From Acidobacteriaceae bacterium (GTDB lineage Bacteria; Acidobacteriota; Terriglobia; Terriglobales; Acidobacteriaceae): 39,418 bases of DNA. Below are positions 1 through 8,271 of the stretch, one piece after another. Under the pieces are notes generated by a model. That model saw nothing but the letters and a program-made list of their open reading frames with translations. It was not told the origin of the DNA and did no database searches. Both the position numbers and the translations under genes were made by a program. Positions within the stretch are counted from its first letter, which is position 1; each line of letters begins with the position of its first letter. The DNA lies in assembly GCA_025449575.1 (NCBI GenBank), contig JANWJB010000153.1, positions 1-39,418 on the forward strand. The letters run 5' to 3'.

Positions 1-10
1 AACTAAATCT

Positions 11-100
11 TGGCGGAGGGAGAGGGATTCGAACCCCCGTTACCCTTGCGGGCAAAGCGGTTTTCAAGACCGCCTGTTTCAACCACTCACACATCCCTCC
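11..100 (-). tRNA. tRNA-Ser (anticodon UGA)
   Basis: On the minus strand the sequence folds as a class II tRNA. The acceptor stem GGAGGGA pairs with TCCCTCC, followed by discriminator G and an encoded CCA at the 3' end (plus-strand tgg at 11-13). The T loop contains GGTTCGAATCC. The anticodon loop is CTTGAAAA, giving anticodon TGA, which reads UCA-type serine codons. A long variable arm (GCCCGCAAGGGT region) is typical of tRNA-Ser. The length is 90 nt including CCA. It lies downstream of, and in the same direction as, the Bax-inhibitor-like gene. Confidence 0.95.
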
Positions 101-113
101 GCAGGGAGGAGCA

Positions 114-131
114 GCAAAGCGGCGGCTTTGC
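114..131 (-). terminator. Hairpin between BI-1/YccA gene and tRNA-Ser
   Basis: A perfect 7-bp stem (GCAAAGC / GCTTTGC) with a 4-nt GGCG loop sits between the stop of the minus-strand membrane-protein gene and the 5' end of the tRNA. No T-run follows on the minus strand, so this is at best a weak or Rho-assisted terminator, or a processing hairpin ahead of the tRNA. Confidence 0.3.
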
Positions 132-186
132 GGGCCACCTCCAATGGCGCGGAGATGCCGCTGGGCCGTTGATCTCGCCTTGAAGC

Positions 187-939
187 TCAGTCGCGGCCGC
201 GCAGCTTCGTCATCAGCCGCAGAATCTCCAGGTACAGCCAGACCAGGGTGATCATCAGCCCGAAGGCGCCGTACCACTCCATATACTTCGGCGCGCCTGC
301 CTTCACTCCGCTTTCGATGAGGTCGAAGTCGAGCACCAGGTTCAGCGCGGCCACCGCCACAATGACGAGGCTGACGACAATGCCGAAGGTCCCAGAGCCG
401 TTGATGGCGGTAAAGTGCACCCCGAAAAAGCCCAGCACGAATTCCGCCACATAGAGCAGGATGATCGCGCCGGTGGCCGCCACCACCCCCAGCCGGAAGC
501 GCTGGGTTACCCGGATCATGCCCGAGCGATAGGCCAGCAGCAGCACGAACAGGGTTAGGAAGGTAAGCCCAACGGCCTGAATGGCAATTCCCGGAAAGCG
601 CAAATCGACCACCGCGGAGATGCCCCCCAGCGCCAGGCCTTCCAGCAGCGCATAGGCGGGAGCTGTCGCCGCCGCCCACTCTTTTTTAAATACCGTGACC
701 ATGGCGAGGATGAAGCCGCCGATGGTTCCGATCATGATCCAGGGCGTCACGCTCGCCGCCGCGTGCGACTGCGCAAAGAGATGCCAGGTCCAAGCCGCCG
801 TCGCGACCGCGCACAGCAAAAGCACGCCTGTCTTATTTACCGTGCCATCCAGCGTCATTGCATCGCCGAAGGCGGCCGGCTGGCCGCGAAAAACCTTCTC
901 GCTCAACGCCGGATTCGACGTCCTCATCAACTGCGCCAT
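187..939 (-). CDS. Bax inhibitor-1/YccA family membrane protein
   Basis: This 250-aa protein is a predicted inner-membrane protein with about seven hydrophobic segments from residue ~35 to the C-terminus. The C-terminal segment (DFDLIESG ... YMEWYGAFGLMITLVWLYLEI) is the characteristic end of the BI-1/YccA family, in which acidic residues near the last helices are linked to pH-dependent ion (calcium) leak. Bacterial YccA interacts with the FtsH protease; whether this one does is unknown. The start at 939 is supported by a strong Shine-Dalgarno (GGAGAAGGA) immediately upstream of ATG. Length is normal for the family. It is transcribed toward tRNA-Ser and diverges from the ABC permease. Confidence 0.9.
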   Translation of the reverse strand: MAQLMRTSNPALSEKVFRGQPAAFGDAMTLDGTVNKTGVLLLCAVATAAWTWHLFAQSHAAASVTPWIMIGTIGGFILAMVTVFKKEWAAATAPAYALLEGLALGGISAVVDLRFPGIAIQAVGLTFLTLFVLLLAYRSGMIRVTQRFRLGVVAATGAIILLYVAEFVLGFFGVHFTAINGSGTFGIVVSLVIVAVAALNLVLDFDLIESGVKAGAPKYMEWYGAFGLMITLVWLYLEILRLMTKLRGRD

Positions 940-1189
940 TTCCTTCTCCTAATAGCCGTATGATTATGATACGACGTTCGGGCCGCGGATCCGGCATCGG
1001 CCCATGGAACCGCCGCCTGTCAGCCCTATCACCGCAGAACAGTTTCTCCGGTTGGATTGGCATGCTTCGAGGGGCCCAACTAGTGAAGCAGAACCAGGGC
1101 TTCATGCATCGTTTGAACATCAGATGACCTCCATACGCGGCCTCAGCCATCTCTCTTTCGAACGCACGCTTGCCAGCGCCAAGCGCACC

Positions 1190-2401
1190 ATGGTGCTCAG
1201 CGAGATCGTGAAGCTGGCGATCGACAGCTTCCGGGTGAACAAAGTGCGGTTCATGCTGACCGCACTGGGAATGGTGATCGGCGCGGCCTCCGTCGTGATG
1301 GTGGTCACCATCGGCAAGACGGGCAAGCAATACATTCTGGACGAAATTCAAGGCATTGGGATCAACGAGGTGGAGGTGGAGTACTCCGGCGGCGGAGCCT
1401 CCTCTCCCGGCATGCAGGACTACCGCAGCGACTTTCTGACCCGCGAAGACGAGACCGCCGTGCTGGAGCAGGTGCCTTCGGTGATGGCCTCCTCGCCGGT
1501 GCTGGACATGCCCGACCGCATCAGCCTGGGCAATGGCGTGCAGAAGGACATCCTGGTGCTTGGCGTAGCGCCGCAGTATAAGGATGTGCGCAATCTGGTG
1601 CTGGTGAGCGGGCGCTTTTTCGACCAGGAAGACGATGCCGGCCACGCCCACGTCGCCGTGGTCACCATTCCTTTCGCTCAGGAGCGTTTTGGCAGCGCCG
1701 ATGCGGCCGTGAACCAGTCCTTTGATATCAAGGGAATTCCTTTCACCATCGTAGGCACTTTCAAGGAGCGGGTGAACACCTTTGGGCAGACGGAGATCGC
1801 CGATCAGACGATCTTGATTCCATACTCCGTCGCACGCTATTTTACCGGCACCAACGACGTGAAGCAGCTCTACTTTTCAATTCGCAACTCCGCGGAAGTG
1901 GAGGCGGCGTCGAAGCAGATTCTGGCGGTAATTCGGAAGCGGCACCAGCCCACCTCCGTGTACAAGGCGCAGACGTTGACGGCGGTGCTGGAGACGGCGC
2001 GCCTGATCGCCAACGCGCTCACTCTTATTCTTCTGCTGGTTTCCGCCGTGACGCTGGTGGTTGGAGGCGTGGGCATCATGAACATCATGCTGGCCAGCGT
2101 GCGATCGCGCATTCGGGAGATCGGCATCCGCAAGGCGCTGGGGGCAACCGCCCGGGAGATCAAGCTGCAATTTCTGCTGGAGGCGGTCTTCATCTCGCTG
2201 GCGGGGGGCATCGTGGGCACTCTGCTTGGCCTTGCGGTTCCTCTCTCCATCCGCTTCTTCACCGATTATCACGTCGCTATCTCGGGGCTGGCGGCCATTG
2301 TCGCCTTGCTCTCTTCGAGTCTCGTGGGCGTGATCTTCGGGACGCTGCCGGCCACCCGCGCGGCCCAAATGGATCCGGTCGAATCGCTGAAATACGAGTA
2401 A
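1190..2401 (+). CDS. ABC transporter permease, MacB/FtsX type
   Basis: This is a permease subunit of the MacB-type (type VII) ABC transporter superfamily. These proteins couple cytoplasmic ATP hydrolysis to periplasmic mechanical work or extrusion, not to classical transport. The N-terminal helix (SFRVNKVRFMLTALGMVIGAAS) matches the MacB N-terminus. A large periplasmic MacB_PCD domain spans about residues 45-270. Three further helices at ~275-400 carry the FtsX signature (GGVGIMNIMLASV ... REIGIRKALGA). The ORF track opens at 1004, but upstream residues look non-coding. Starts at 1190 (403 aa) or 1124 (425 aa) fit the family better; none has a clear Shine-Dalgarno. No ATPase (MacB-N) or MFP partner gene is adjacent, so the partner must be elsewhere. 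Confidence 0.88.
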   Translation: MVLSEIVKLAIDSFRVNKVRFMLTALGMVIGAASVVMVVTIGKTGKQYILDEIQGIGINEVEVEYSGGGASSPGMQDYRSDFLTREDETAVLEQVPSVMASSPVLDMPDRISLGNGVQKDILVLGVAPQYKDVRNLVLVSGRFFDQEDDAGHAHVAVVTIPFAQERFGSADAAVNQSFDIKGIPFTIVGTFKERVNTFGQTEIADQTILIPYSVARYFTGTNDVKQLYFSIRNSAEVEAASKQILAVIRKRHQPTSVYKAQTLTAVLETARLIANALTLILLLVSAVTLVVGGVGIMNIMLASVRSRIREIGIRKALGATAREIKLQFLLEAVFISLAGGIVGTLLGLAVPLSIRFFTDYHVAISGLAAIVALLSSSLVGVIFGTLPATRAAQMDPVESLKYE

Positions 2402-2403
2402 AA

Positions 2404-2500
2404 GCAGATTCCCTGCGGGAATGACAGAAAGAAAAGCAAAAGCAAAAAGGAACGCAGATTCCGCGCGGGAATGACAGAAAGAAAAGCAAAAGCAAACGCC
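2404..2500. repeat. 50-bp tandem repeat, two copies, each with a hairpin
   Basis: Two copies with a period of 50 bp start at 2404 and 2454. Each begins gcagattcc, contains the palindrome ATTCC...GGAAT (6-bp stem in copy one, 5-bp in copy two) and continues gggaatgacagaaagaaaagcaaaagc. They fill almost the whole 113-bp gap between the convergent ends of the ABC permease and the Trm112-like gene. I recall similar 'gattccc..gggaatgaca' elements as abundant intergenic repeats in Acidobacteriia genomes; that recollection is unverified here. Read on the minus strand the purine tract is T-rich, so it could also assist termination of the ABC permease or Trm112 transcript. Confidence 0.85.
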
Positions 2501-2514
2501 AAAAGTTTGGGCGC

Positions 2515-2709
2515 TTAAGAAGCGGGACCGCCGGAGGCCCGTTGCGCAATCATTACGGGGATGCCGTCCTCCACGGGGTAGGCGCGTCCGCATCCGCGGC
2601 AGCGCAGCGCATTGCCACCCTGGTCGAGATCGACCTTCGAGAAGCAGACCGGACAGGCCACCATTTCGAGAAGCTCCATCAGCGCCGCGAGATGAGCAGG
2701 GGAGGGCAT
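2515..2709 (-). CDS. Trm112 family protein (UPF0434/YcaR-like)
   Basis: This 64-aa protein has the Trm112/YcaR zinc-ribbon-like fold signature. An N-terminal helix (LAALMELLEMVACPVC) is followed by two CxxC knuckles (CPVC and CRGC) and the closing motif AYPVEDGIPVMI. Eukaryotic and archaeal Trm112 activates several methyltransferases; bacterial single-domain homologues are small and mostly uncharacterised. It is transcribed divergently from folD, with about 90 bp between the starts. Family assignment is firm; the cellular role is not known. Confidence 0.88.
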   Translation of the reverse strand: MPSPAHLAALMELLEMVACPVCFSKVDLDQGGNALRCRGCGRAYPVEDGIPVMIAQRASGGPAS

Positions 2710-2802
2710 GAAGGCAGTCTAGAGCATTTTCCGCGCGTCGATTGCGCAACGAGCGCCGCGCCGCCATTTACCATGGGCGCAGATGGAGGGAAGCCGACCA
2801 GG

Positions 2803-3753
2803 ATGGAATTGAGAACGGAGTCAACGCCGGAAGGCGTGCGGGGCAGGATTTTAAATGGCAATGACATCGCGGCCAAGATCAAGGCCGAGGTCCAGTTGGA
2901 AGTCGAAAGCCTGCGGGCGCGGGGGATTCGGCCGGGACTGGCGGCGGTGCTGGTGGGCCACGTGCCGGCCTCGGAAATCTATGTGCGCAGCAAGGTGAAG
3001 ACCTGCGAGGCACTCGGCCTTTACAGCGAGCTCATTACTCCTCCCGAGACGGTGACGACGGAAGAGATGCTGGAGCTGATCGCCGATCTCAACCGCCGGG
3101 AGCAGATTGACGGCATCCTGGTGCAGCTTCCGCTGCCGCCGCAGGTGAATGCCAAACGACTGCTGGAGGCGGTGAGCCCGGAGAAAGATGTGGATGGCTT
3201 CCACCCGGTGAATGTAGGACGTTTGCAGACCGGCCAGCCGGCACTGGCTCCCTGCACCGCGGCTGGGGTGGTCGAAATCCTCAAGCGCAGCGGCCTGCCC
3301 ATCGCGGGACAGAACGCGGTGGTGCTGGGCCGCAGCGACATTGTGGGCAAGCCGACGGCGATTCTGCTGCTGGCGGAGAACGCCACGGTGACGATATGCC
3401 ATTCGAAGACACGCGACCTCGCGTCTTTTACCCGCCGTGCCGATATCCTTGTCGCCGCCATCGGCCGGCCGGCGTTCGTTACCGCGGAGATGGTCAACCC
3501 CGGCTCCGCGATCATCGATGTCGGCATCAATCGCGTGACCAGCCGTGAGGAGTTTGACCGGTACTTCGCCGGGGACCGCCGCCGCGAAGAGCTCTTCGCC
3601 CAGAAGGGATCAACCATCGTCGGCGACGTGCATCCCCGCGCGCTGGCGCTGGCCGGAGCCTATACGCCGGTTCCAGGCGGAGTGGGTCCGCTGACAATTG
3701 CCATGCTGATGGCCAATACTGTCCGCGCCGCGAAGCTCCGCCGCGGGCTTTAG
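2803..3753 (+). CDS. folD: FolD: methylenetetrahydrofolate dehydrogenase/cyclohydrolase
   Basis: This bifunctional cytoplasmic enzyme converts 5,10-methylene-THF to 10-formyl-THF through NADP-dependent oxidation and cyclohydrolysis, feeding purine and formyl-Met synthesis. Visible motifs are the catalytic region YVRSKVKTCEALG (Tyr and Lys), PEKDVDGFHP, the dinucleotide loop GRSDIVGKP and the C-terminal PVPGGVGPLTIAMLMANT. The ORF is open from 2542, but the stretch before 2803 overlaps the divergent Trm112 gene and does not resemble FolD. The ATG at 2803 gives 316 aa, with a ggaggg about 12 nt upstream; ATG 2773 is an alternative. E. coli FolD has 288 aa, so the extra length is N-terminal. coaE follows 49 bp downstream. 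Confidence 0.93.
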   Translation: MELRTESTPEGVRGRILNGNDIAAKIKAEVQLEVESLRARGIRPGLAAVLVGHVPASEIYVRSKVKTCEALGLYSELITPPETVTTEEMLELIADLNRREQIDGILVQLPLPPQVNAKRLLEAVSPEKDVDGFHPVNVGRLQTGQPALAPCTAAGVVEILKRSGLPIAGQNAVVLGRSDIVGKPTAILLLAENATVTICHSKTRDLASFTRRADILVAAIGRPAFVTAEMVNPGSAIIDVGINRVTSREEFDRYFAGDRRREELFAQKGSTIVGDVHPRALALAGAYTPVPGGVGPLTIAMLMANTVRAAKLRRGL

Positions 3754-3802
3754 GGCCTATTCACACCATGAGCGGGCCCTGGGGCATAGGAGGAATCGGC
3801 GG

Positions 3803-4501
3803 ATGCTGCGCGTTGGCTTGACGGGCGGGCTGGGTAGCGGCAAGACGACCGTCTCGCGCATCTTTGCCGAGCTTGGCGCCTTCGTCCTTTCGGCAGACGA
3901 GGTGGGCCGGCGGCTGATGCAGCCGGGTGGGGAGGTCTACGCCGCCATCGTTCGGGAGTTTGGCGAGTGCGTGGTCCGGAGCGATGGCTCCCTGGACCGC
4001 AAGGCGCTGGCTGAACTGGCCTTCCGGCAGGACAGAGCGGCGGCGCTGAATCGCATTGTTCACCCGGCCACGGTTGCGGCGGAGAAGGAATGGATGCGTG
4101 CCCTTGGCAAGCGCAACCCCACGGCTGTCGCCATCGTGGAATCGGCTCTTATCTTTGAGGTTGAGAAATGGGGCACCGCGCCGGGCTGGCCCCAGTACTT
4201 CGACAAACTGATTTTGGTCACCGCTCCGGAGGAGGTCAAAATCGAGCGCGTAGTCAGCCGCGCCATGAGCTCACGCGCGGCGGACCCGGCACAGCGCGCA
4301 GCCTTGGAGCAGGATGCCCGGGCGCGGCTTGCCCTGCAGATCCCAGATGAGGAAAAGCTCCCCTGCTGCGACTTCGTGGTCCGAAACGATGGCCCTGTCG
4401 AGCGGACGCGCGAACAGGTAGAGGCGATCTACCTCCAACTGAAGACGGCCGCCGATCCGGCTCTGGCGCAGGCTCCCGTGCCGGATCGCCATAAACGCTA
4501 A
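3803..4501 (+). CDS. coaE: Dephospho-CoA kinase
   Basis: CoaE performs the last step of coenzyme A synthesis, ATP-dependent phosphorylation of the ribose 3'-OH of dephospho-CoA. The protein starts MLRVGLTGGLGSGKTT, a canonical P-loop (residues ~8-16), followed by the family motif FVLSADEVGRRLM (Asp in the acceptor site) and HPATVAAEKEW. Length is 232 aa, slightly longer than the ~205 aa of E. coli, with an extra C-terminal tail. The start is supported by AGGAGG at 3788-3793. It probably forms a short operon with folD, and the HtrA-like protease gene begins 19 bp after its stop. Confidence 0.93.
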   Translation: MLRVGLTGGLGSGKTTVSRIFAELGAFVLSADEVGRRLMQPGGEVYAAIVREFGECVVRSDGSLDRKALAELAFRQDRAAALNRIVHPATVAAEKEWMRALGKRNPTAVAIVESALIFEVEKWGTAPGWPQYFDKLILVTAPEEVKIERVVSRAMSSRAADPAQRAALEQDARARLALQIPDEEKLPCCDFVVRNDGPVERTREQVEAIYLQLKTAADPALAQAPVPDRHKR

Positions 4502-4520
4502 AATATCCGTAGATAAGTCC

Positions 4521-5684
4521 ATGAGAGTTCGCCGGATCGTCCTCATCGTTATTCTTGTCGGAGCCTTTCTCTATCTCACTTCAAGCATCCACGTCTTTGG
4601 CCCGCGGCACGCCAGCAATCTGCTCAGCCATCTGGAGCGCTCAGTCCCCACGTCCCTGCACTTGACCACTGCCGACGCGCAGCCTGCCTTCACTCCGCAG
4701 GAGTTGAACAACATCGCCGTCTACAAGCGGGTTCTGCCGTCGGTCGTCAACGTGACCTCGACCCAGCTTTCCTTTGACTTCTTCTATGGCGTTGAGCCCC
4801 AGCAAGGCCAGGGGTCCGGGTTCGTGCTGACCAAAGATGGCCGCATTCTCACCAACTATCACGTGATCGAAAACGCGCAGCGGGTGGAGGTCACGCTCTC
4901 CGACAAACACCGCTATCCGGCGCAGATCATCTTGCAGGATCCGAGCCACGATATCGCGCTCTTGCAGATTGACGCTAAGAACCTGACGCCGGCGGTGCTG
5001 TCGGAGTCGCGCGATCTCCAGGTGGGGCAGAACGTTTACGCGATTGGCAATCCCTTCGGCCTGAACGGCACCATGACGACCGGAATCATCAGCTCTATTC
5101 GCACCGTACGTGAGCCGGGCGGCACGCTGATCGACAACGCCATCCAGACCGACGCAGCCATCAATCCCGGCAACTCGGGCGGCCCGCTGCTGAACTCCCG
5201 CGGCGAGGTGATCGGCATGAACACGCTGATCGCCACCAATGGCGCCCCGCAGAGCTCCGGCATCGGCTTCGCCATTCCCGTCGACACCCTGCGTGCCATT
5301 CTCTCGGACTTCCAAAAGTATGGCCGGGTGCGCCGCCCCTCGCTGGGCATTGAGTCCTTGTCGATTGGCCCCGACCTCGCCCAGCAGATCGGGCTGCCTG
5401 CCGACTCCGGCGTGCTGATCCAGCGCGTTCTTCCCGGAAGCGCGGCGGAACACGCCGGTTTGCGCGGCGGTAACCAGAGAGCCTATCTGGGCAACACCCC
5501 CATCTATCTGGGCGGCGATCTGATCGTCGCGATCAACTCCCAACAAGTCACCGACACTCAGGATCTGGCGCAGATTATGGACCAGTACCGGGCGGGAGAT
5601 ACGGTGAAGGTGACCGTTTACCGGGGACGGCGGCAAATGACCGTCTCGGTTACGTTAGGGGAGGCCGGGCAGGTATCAACGTAA
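4521..5684 (+). CDS. Membrane-anchored HtrA/Deg serine protease with one PDZ domain
   Basis: This 387-aa periplasmic quality-control protease is anchored by an N-terminal helix (residues ~5-23). The trypsin-like domain spans about residues 62-260 with the catalytic triad visible: His114 (NYHVIE), Asp144 (SHDIALL) and Ser219 (NPGNSGGPL). A single PDZ domain at ~265-380 includes the GSAAEHAGL and GDLIVAINSQQV segments. One PDZ plus a membrane anchor resembles DegS-like architecture more than DegP, but bacteria carry many such paralogues, so I give no symbol. It lies 19 bp downstream of coaE. No loss of catalytic residues is seen. Confidence 0.9.
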   Translation: MRVRRIVLIVILVGAFLYLTSSIHVFGPRHASNLLSHLERSVPTSLHLTTADAQPAFTPQELNNIAVYKRVLPSVVNVTSTQLSFDFFYGVEPQQGQGSGFVLTKDGRILTNYHVIENAQRVEVTLSDKHRYPAQIILQDPSHDIALLQIDAKNLTPAVLSESRDLQVGQNVYAIGNPFGLNGTMTTGIISSIRTVREPGGTLIDNAIQTDAAINPGNSGGPLLNSRGEVIGMNTLIATNGAPQSSGIGFAIPVDTLRAILSDFQKYGRVRRPSLGIESLSIGPDLAQQIGLPADSGVLIQRVLPGSAAEHAGLRGGNQRAYLGNTPIYLGGDLIVAINSQQVTDTQDLAQIMDQYRAGDTVKVTVYRGRRQMTVSVTLGEAGQVST

Positions 5685-5769
5685 GGGTGCGAAGCGTCTT
5701 GTAGCCCTATCGGGTGATGGCTTCCCACGCTTTCATCCGCACGGGTCGAATCTTCCGCAGCCGATCTCC

Positions 5770-5838
5770 ATGCATCCCGAGGCCGCTCGTCAGCGCCTTG
5801 AAAAGCGCCTTCGTCATGAACTGGTGCGCCAGGGATGA
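5770..5838 (+). CDS. Possible 22-aa Arg-rich small ORF
   Basis: An ATG-initiated frame of 22 codons encodes a charged, helix-prone peptide (MHPEAARQRLEKRLRHELVR...) in the gap between the HtrA protease and the sugar isomerase. There is no convincing Shine-Dalgarno and no relative I recognise. It could be a leader peptide, a decayed gene remnant or chance. It is listed because it is too short for the ORF track. The rest of the 5685-5927 gap holds only an imperfect inverted repeat (cccgggttt ... aaaccggg) just before the isomerase start. Confidence 0.15.
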   Translation: MHPEAARQRLEKRLRHELVRQG

Positions 5839-5927
5839 GATGATAAAAGTGGGCCGATTCTTTCCCGGGTTTGGATTCATGCTCCGGAGGAAACCGGGTA
5901 CCGCTTGTTCTTTCTGGGTGCGGCACG

Positions 5928-6752
5928 ATGCTGAAAGTCATTTCCACTCATGTATTTCTGCACCAACGGTTGCATCCTGCGCTGTTGGAGGCGTTGGTGG
6001 CGGGCGGGGCGCAGGCGATTGAGCTCTTTGCCGCGCGCCAGCATTTTGACTATGCCAGCCGCGCGCACGTAAAGGAGATCGCCGACTGGTTCCGCGCCAA
6101 TCCGGTGGAGTCCTTCTCGCTGCACATGCCGCTGTTCAGCGATGCGGAGATGGGCCGCAGCGGCGCTCCGGCGGTAAATGTGATCCACCCGGAAAAATCC
6201 CGCCGAATCGATGCCATGGATGAGATCAAGCGCGCGCTTGAGGCCGCCGAACAGATGCCGCTGCGTTTTCTTATCCTCCACTTGGGAGAGCGCGAAGACC
6301 GCTGGAATCCGCGGACAATCGAACATGCCATGACTGCGATCGAGCATCTGCAGGCTTTTGCGCGGCCATTGGGCATGAAGCTGCTGCTGGAAAACATCCA
6401 GAACGAAGTGACGCGCCTGGAGCATCTGCTGGAGATCCTCTCCATCGGCCATTTCAAGGACGCGGGCATCTGCCTGGACGTTGGGCACGCCCACATCGGG
6501 GAAGGCGTCCGCGCAAGCATCGAAGAGGCAAAGCAGTCGATCTTCTCAGCGCATATCCACGACAACCATGGCCTGAAAGATGAGCACCTGTGGCCCGGAG
6601 ATGGAACGATCGATTGGGACGATGGCATGGAGGCGCTGCGCACCGCGCACCACCTTGCCGGAGGCGTGCTGGAAATCGCCCCCCGGCTGAACGATTCGCC
6701 GGCAGCGGTCTCTCAACAGGCGGAGGCGTGTTTCGACAAGCTTGGATTCTAG
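5928..6752 (+). CDS. Sugar phosphate isomerase/epimerase (AP-endonuclease-2-like TIM barrel)
   Basis: This 274-aa cytoplasmic TIM-barrel protein belongs to the xylose isomerase-like/AP endonuclease family 2 group. Metal-binding positions are visible in order: LLLENIQNE (Glu), [12 protein letters not shown] (Asp, His) and the HIHDNHG cluster, then GDGTIDWDD near the C-terminus. Members isomerise or epimerise sugars or their derivatives, and the substrate cannot be read from sequence. The ORF track start at 5871 adds 19 non-family residues; [11 protein letters not shown] at 5928 is the better start. The stop codon TAG lies inside a 34-bp palindromic element (see repeat 6750-6783). The neighbours, a protease and asnS, give no pathway clue. 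Confidence 0.85.
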   Translation: MLKVISTHVFLHQRLHPALLEALVAGGAQAIELFAARQHFDYASRAHVKEIADWFRANPVESFSLHMPLFSDAEMGRSGAPAVNVIHPEKSRRIDAMDEIKRALEAAEQMPLRFLILHLGEREDRWNPRTIEHAMTAIEHLQAFARPLGMKLLLENIQNEVTRLEHLLEILSIGHFKDAGICLDVGHAHIGEGVRASIEEAKQSIFSAHIHDNHGLKDEHLWPGDGTIDWDDGMEALRTAHHLAGGVLEIAPRLNDSPAAVSQQAEACFDKLGF

Positions 6753-6783
6753 AGCGGAGTCAGCACAGGGATATTCTGCTTTA
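6750..6783. repeat. 34-bp TA-bounded palindromic element, copy 1
   Basis: The element begins TAGAGCGGAGTCAG and ends ATATTCTGCTTTA, so both ends are TA and the halves are imperfect inverted repeats. Its reverse complement matches the element at 10621-10654 at 24 of 34 positions. It starts inside the stop codon of the upstream isomerase gene and ends 24 bp before asnS. Confidence 0.6.
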
Positions 6784-6807
6784 CGCAGTCAGGACAAAAT
6801 CGGGACC

Positions 6808-8223
6808 ATGACGGACGAGAGCGACGAAAAAACAACATCGGATGCAGCAGGTGCGGTTGCTCGCGACTGCGGGAGCACCAAGGGCGCTGCCGGCATGGGC
6901 GCGGCGCCGCTGGCCACGATTGCGAATCTGGCGCACCATGCCGGCGAGCGAATCACGCTGCGCGGCTGGCTCTACAACCTGCGCGAAAGCGGCAAGCTGC
7001 TTTTCCCTATCTTTCGCGACGGCACCGGCACGGTGCAGGGCGTGGTGCCGAAGGCCGCGGTTTCTCCTGAAGTCTTTGCGCGGGTTCGCGGGCTGACGCA
7101 GGAGTCCAGCGTCATCCTGACGGGCAAGGTGCGAGCGGACAAGCGGGCTCCCGGCGGTTTCGAACTGGACGTCGAGGATGTCGAGATCGTGCAGCGGGTG
7201 CCCGAGGAGAGCCCCTACCCCATTACGCTCAAGGAGCACGGCGTCGATTTCCTGATGGAGCACCGGCACCTCTGGATCCGGACGCCGCGGCAGTCCGCCA
7301 TCCTGCGCATCCGCGCGGAGATCGTCAAGGCAGCGCGCGATTTTCTGGATGATAACGGCTTCGTGCTGACCGATGCGCCGGTGCTGACGCCGGCCGCCTG
7401 CGAGGGCACCAGCACGCTGTTTCCGGTCGACTACTTCGGTGATCCGGCCTATCTCACGCAAAGCGGCCAACTCTATATCGAGAGCACGGCGATGGCGCTG
7501 GGCAAAGTGTATTCCTTCGGCCCCACCTTTCGCGCGGAGAAGTCAAAGACGCGCCGCCACCTGACCGAGTTCTGGATGGTTGAGCCGGAGATGGCCTATG
7601 CCACGCTGGACGACGTGATGACTCTGGCCGAGGGATTCTTGAGCTTTCTGGTTTCGCGGGTACTCGCCCGCCGGGCAGCCGACCTGGCGGTCATCGGGCG
7701 GGATACGGCCAAACTTGCCGCGGTTCAGCCCCCATTTCCCCGCATCACCTATGACCAGGCGGCGGGCATGCTCAACGATGCGCACGCCCGCGGCCTGATT
7801 GAACAGAAGTTTGAATATGGCAACGACTTTGGATCTCCGGATGAGACCTACCTTTCGTCTCAGTTTGACCGGCCGGTGATGGTCCATCGCTACCCGGCCG
7901 CGGTGAAGGCCTTCTATATGGAGCCGGACCCGGAGAACCCGGAGCTCGCGCTCTGCGTCGATGTCCTGGCGCCGGAGGGCTACGGCGAGGTGATTGGCGG
8001 CTCGCAACGCGTCGCCTCCTACGATCTGCTCAAGCGCAGGATCGAAGAGCACCATCTGCCGCTCGAAGCCTTTGCCTGGTATCTCGATCTGCGCCGCTAT
8101 GGCTCCGTTCCCCACGGCGGCTTCGGCATGGGCATCGAGCGCGCAGTGGCTTGGATCTGCGGCCTGGAGCACGTGCGTGAAACGATTCCATTTGCCCGCA
8201 CGCTGAACCGCATTTATCCATAG
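6808..8223 (+). CDS. asnS: Asparaginyl-tRNA synthetase
   Basis: This is a class IIb aminoacyl-tRNA synthetase that charges tRNA-Asn with asparagine. The N-terminal OB-fold anticodon-binding domain occupies residues ~35-135 ([19 protein letters not shown]). The catalytic domain carries motif 2 ([21 protein letters not shown]) and motif 3 ([13 protein letters not shown]). The FWMVEPE form after motif 2 distinguishes AsnRS from AspRS. The start is taken at ATG 6808 (471 aa), because the ORF-track start at 6742 lies within the upstream gene. The first ~30 residues are low-complexity and not part of the core fold. Presence of AsnRS means the organism need not rely on the GatCAB route for Asn-tRNA. 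Confidence 0.94.
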   Translation: MTDESDEKTTSDAAGAVARDCGSTKGAAGMGAAPLATIANLAHHAGERITLRGWLYNLRESGKLLFPIFRDGTGTVQGVVPKAAVSPEVFARVRGLTQESSVILTGKVRADKRAPGGFELDVEDVEIVQRVPEESPYPITLKEHGVDFLMEHRHLWIRTPRQSAILRIRAEIVKAARDFLDDNGFVLTDAPVLTPAACEGTSTLFPVDYFGDPAYLTQSGQLYIESTAMALGKVYSFGPTFRAEKSKTRRHLTEFWMVEPEMAYATLDDVMTLAEGFLSFLVSRVLARRAADLAVIGRDTAKLAAVQPPFPRITYDQAAGMLNDAHARGLIEQKFEYGNDFGSPDETYLSSQFDRPVMVHRYPAAVKAFYMEPDPENPELALCVDVLAPEGYGEVIGGSQRVASYDLLKRRIEEHHLPLEAFAWYLDLRRYGSVPHGGFGMGIERAVAWICGLEHVRETIPFARTLNRIYP

Positions 8224-8271
8224 GGTCGATGGTTTATTCGCTCCGTCCCGGTGACAGAGGAGGCATCGCGC

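Noticed and set aside
833-1651. Minus-strand ORF of 272 aa over the ABC permease start
   Set aside because: Overlaps two well-supported genes; His/Arg-rich, no family resemblance.
1877-2767. Minus-strand ORF of 296 aa through the 50-bp repeats
   Set aside because: Includes translated repeat units (FLSVIPAG-type peptides) and shadows the ABC permease; an artefact of the repeats.
4641-5636. Long antisense ORF (331 aa) opposite the HtrA-like protease
   Set aside because: GC-rich shadow frame; His/Arg/Gln-rich translation with no domain, opposite a gene with a full catalytic triad.
5618-5947. Minus-strand ORF of 109 aa between protease and isomerase
   Set aside because: Overlaps both neighbouring genes, disordered composition, no start signal.
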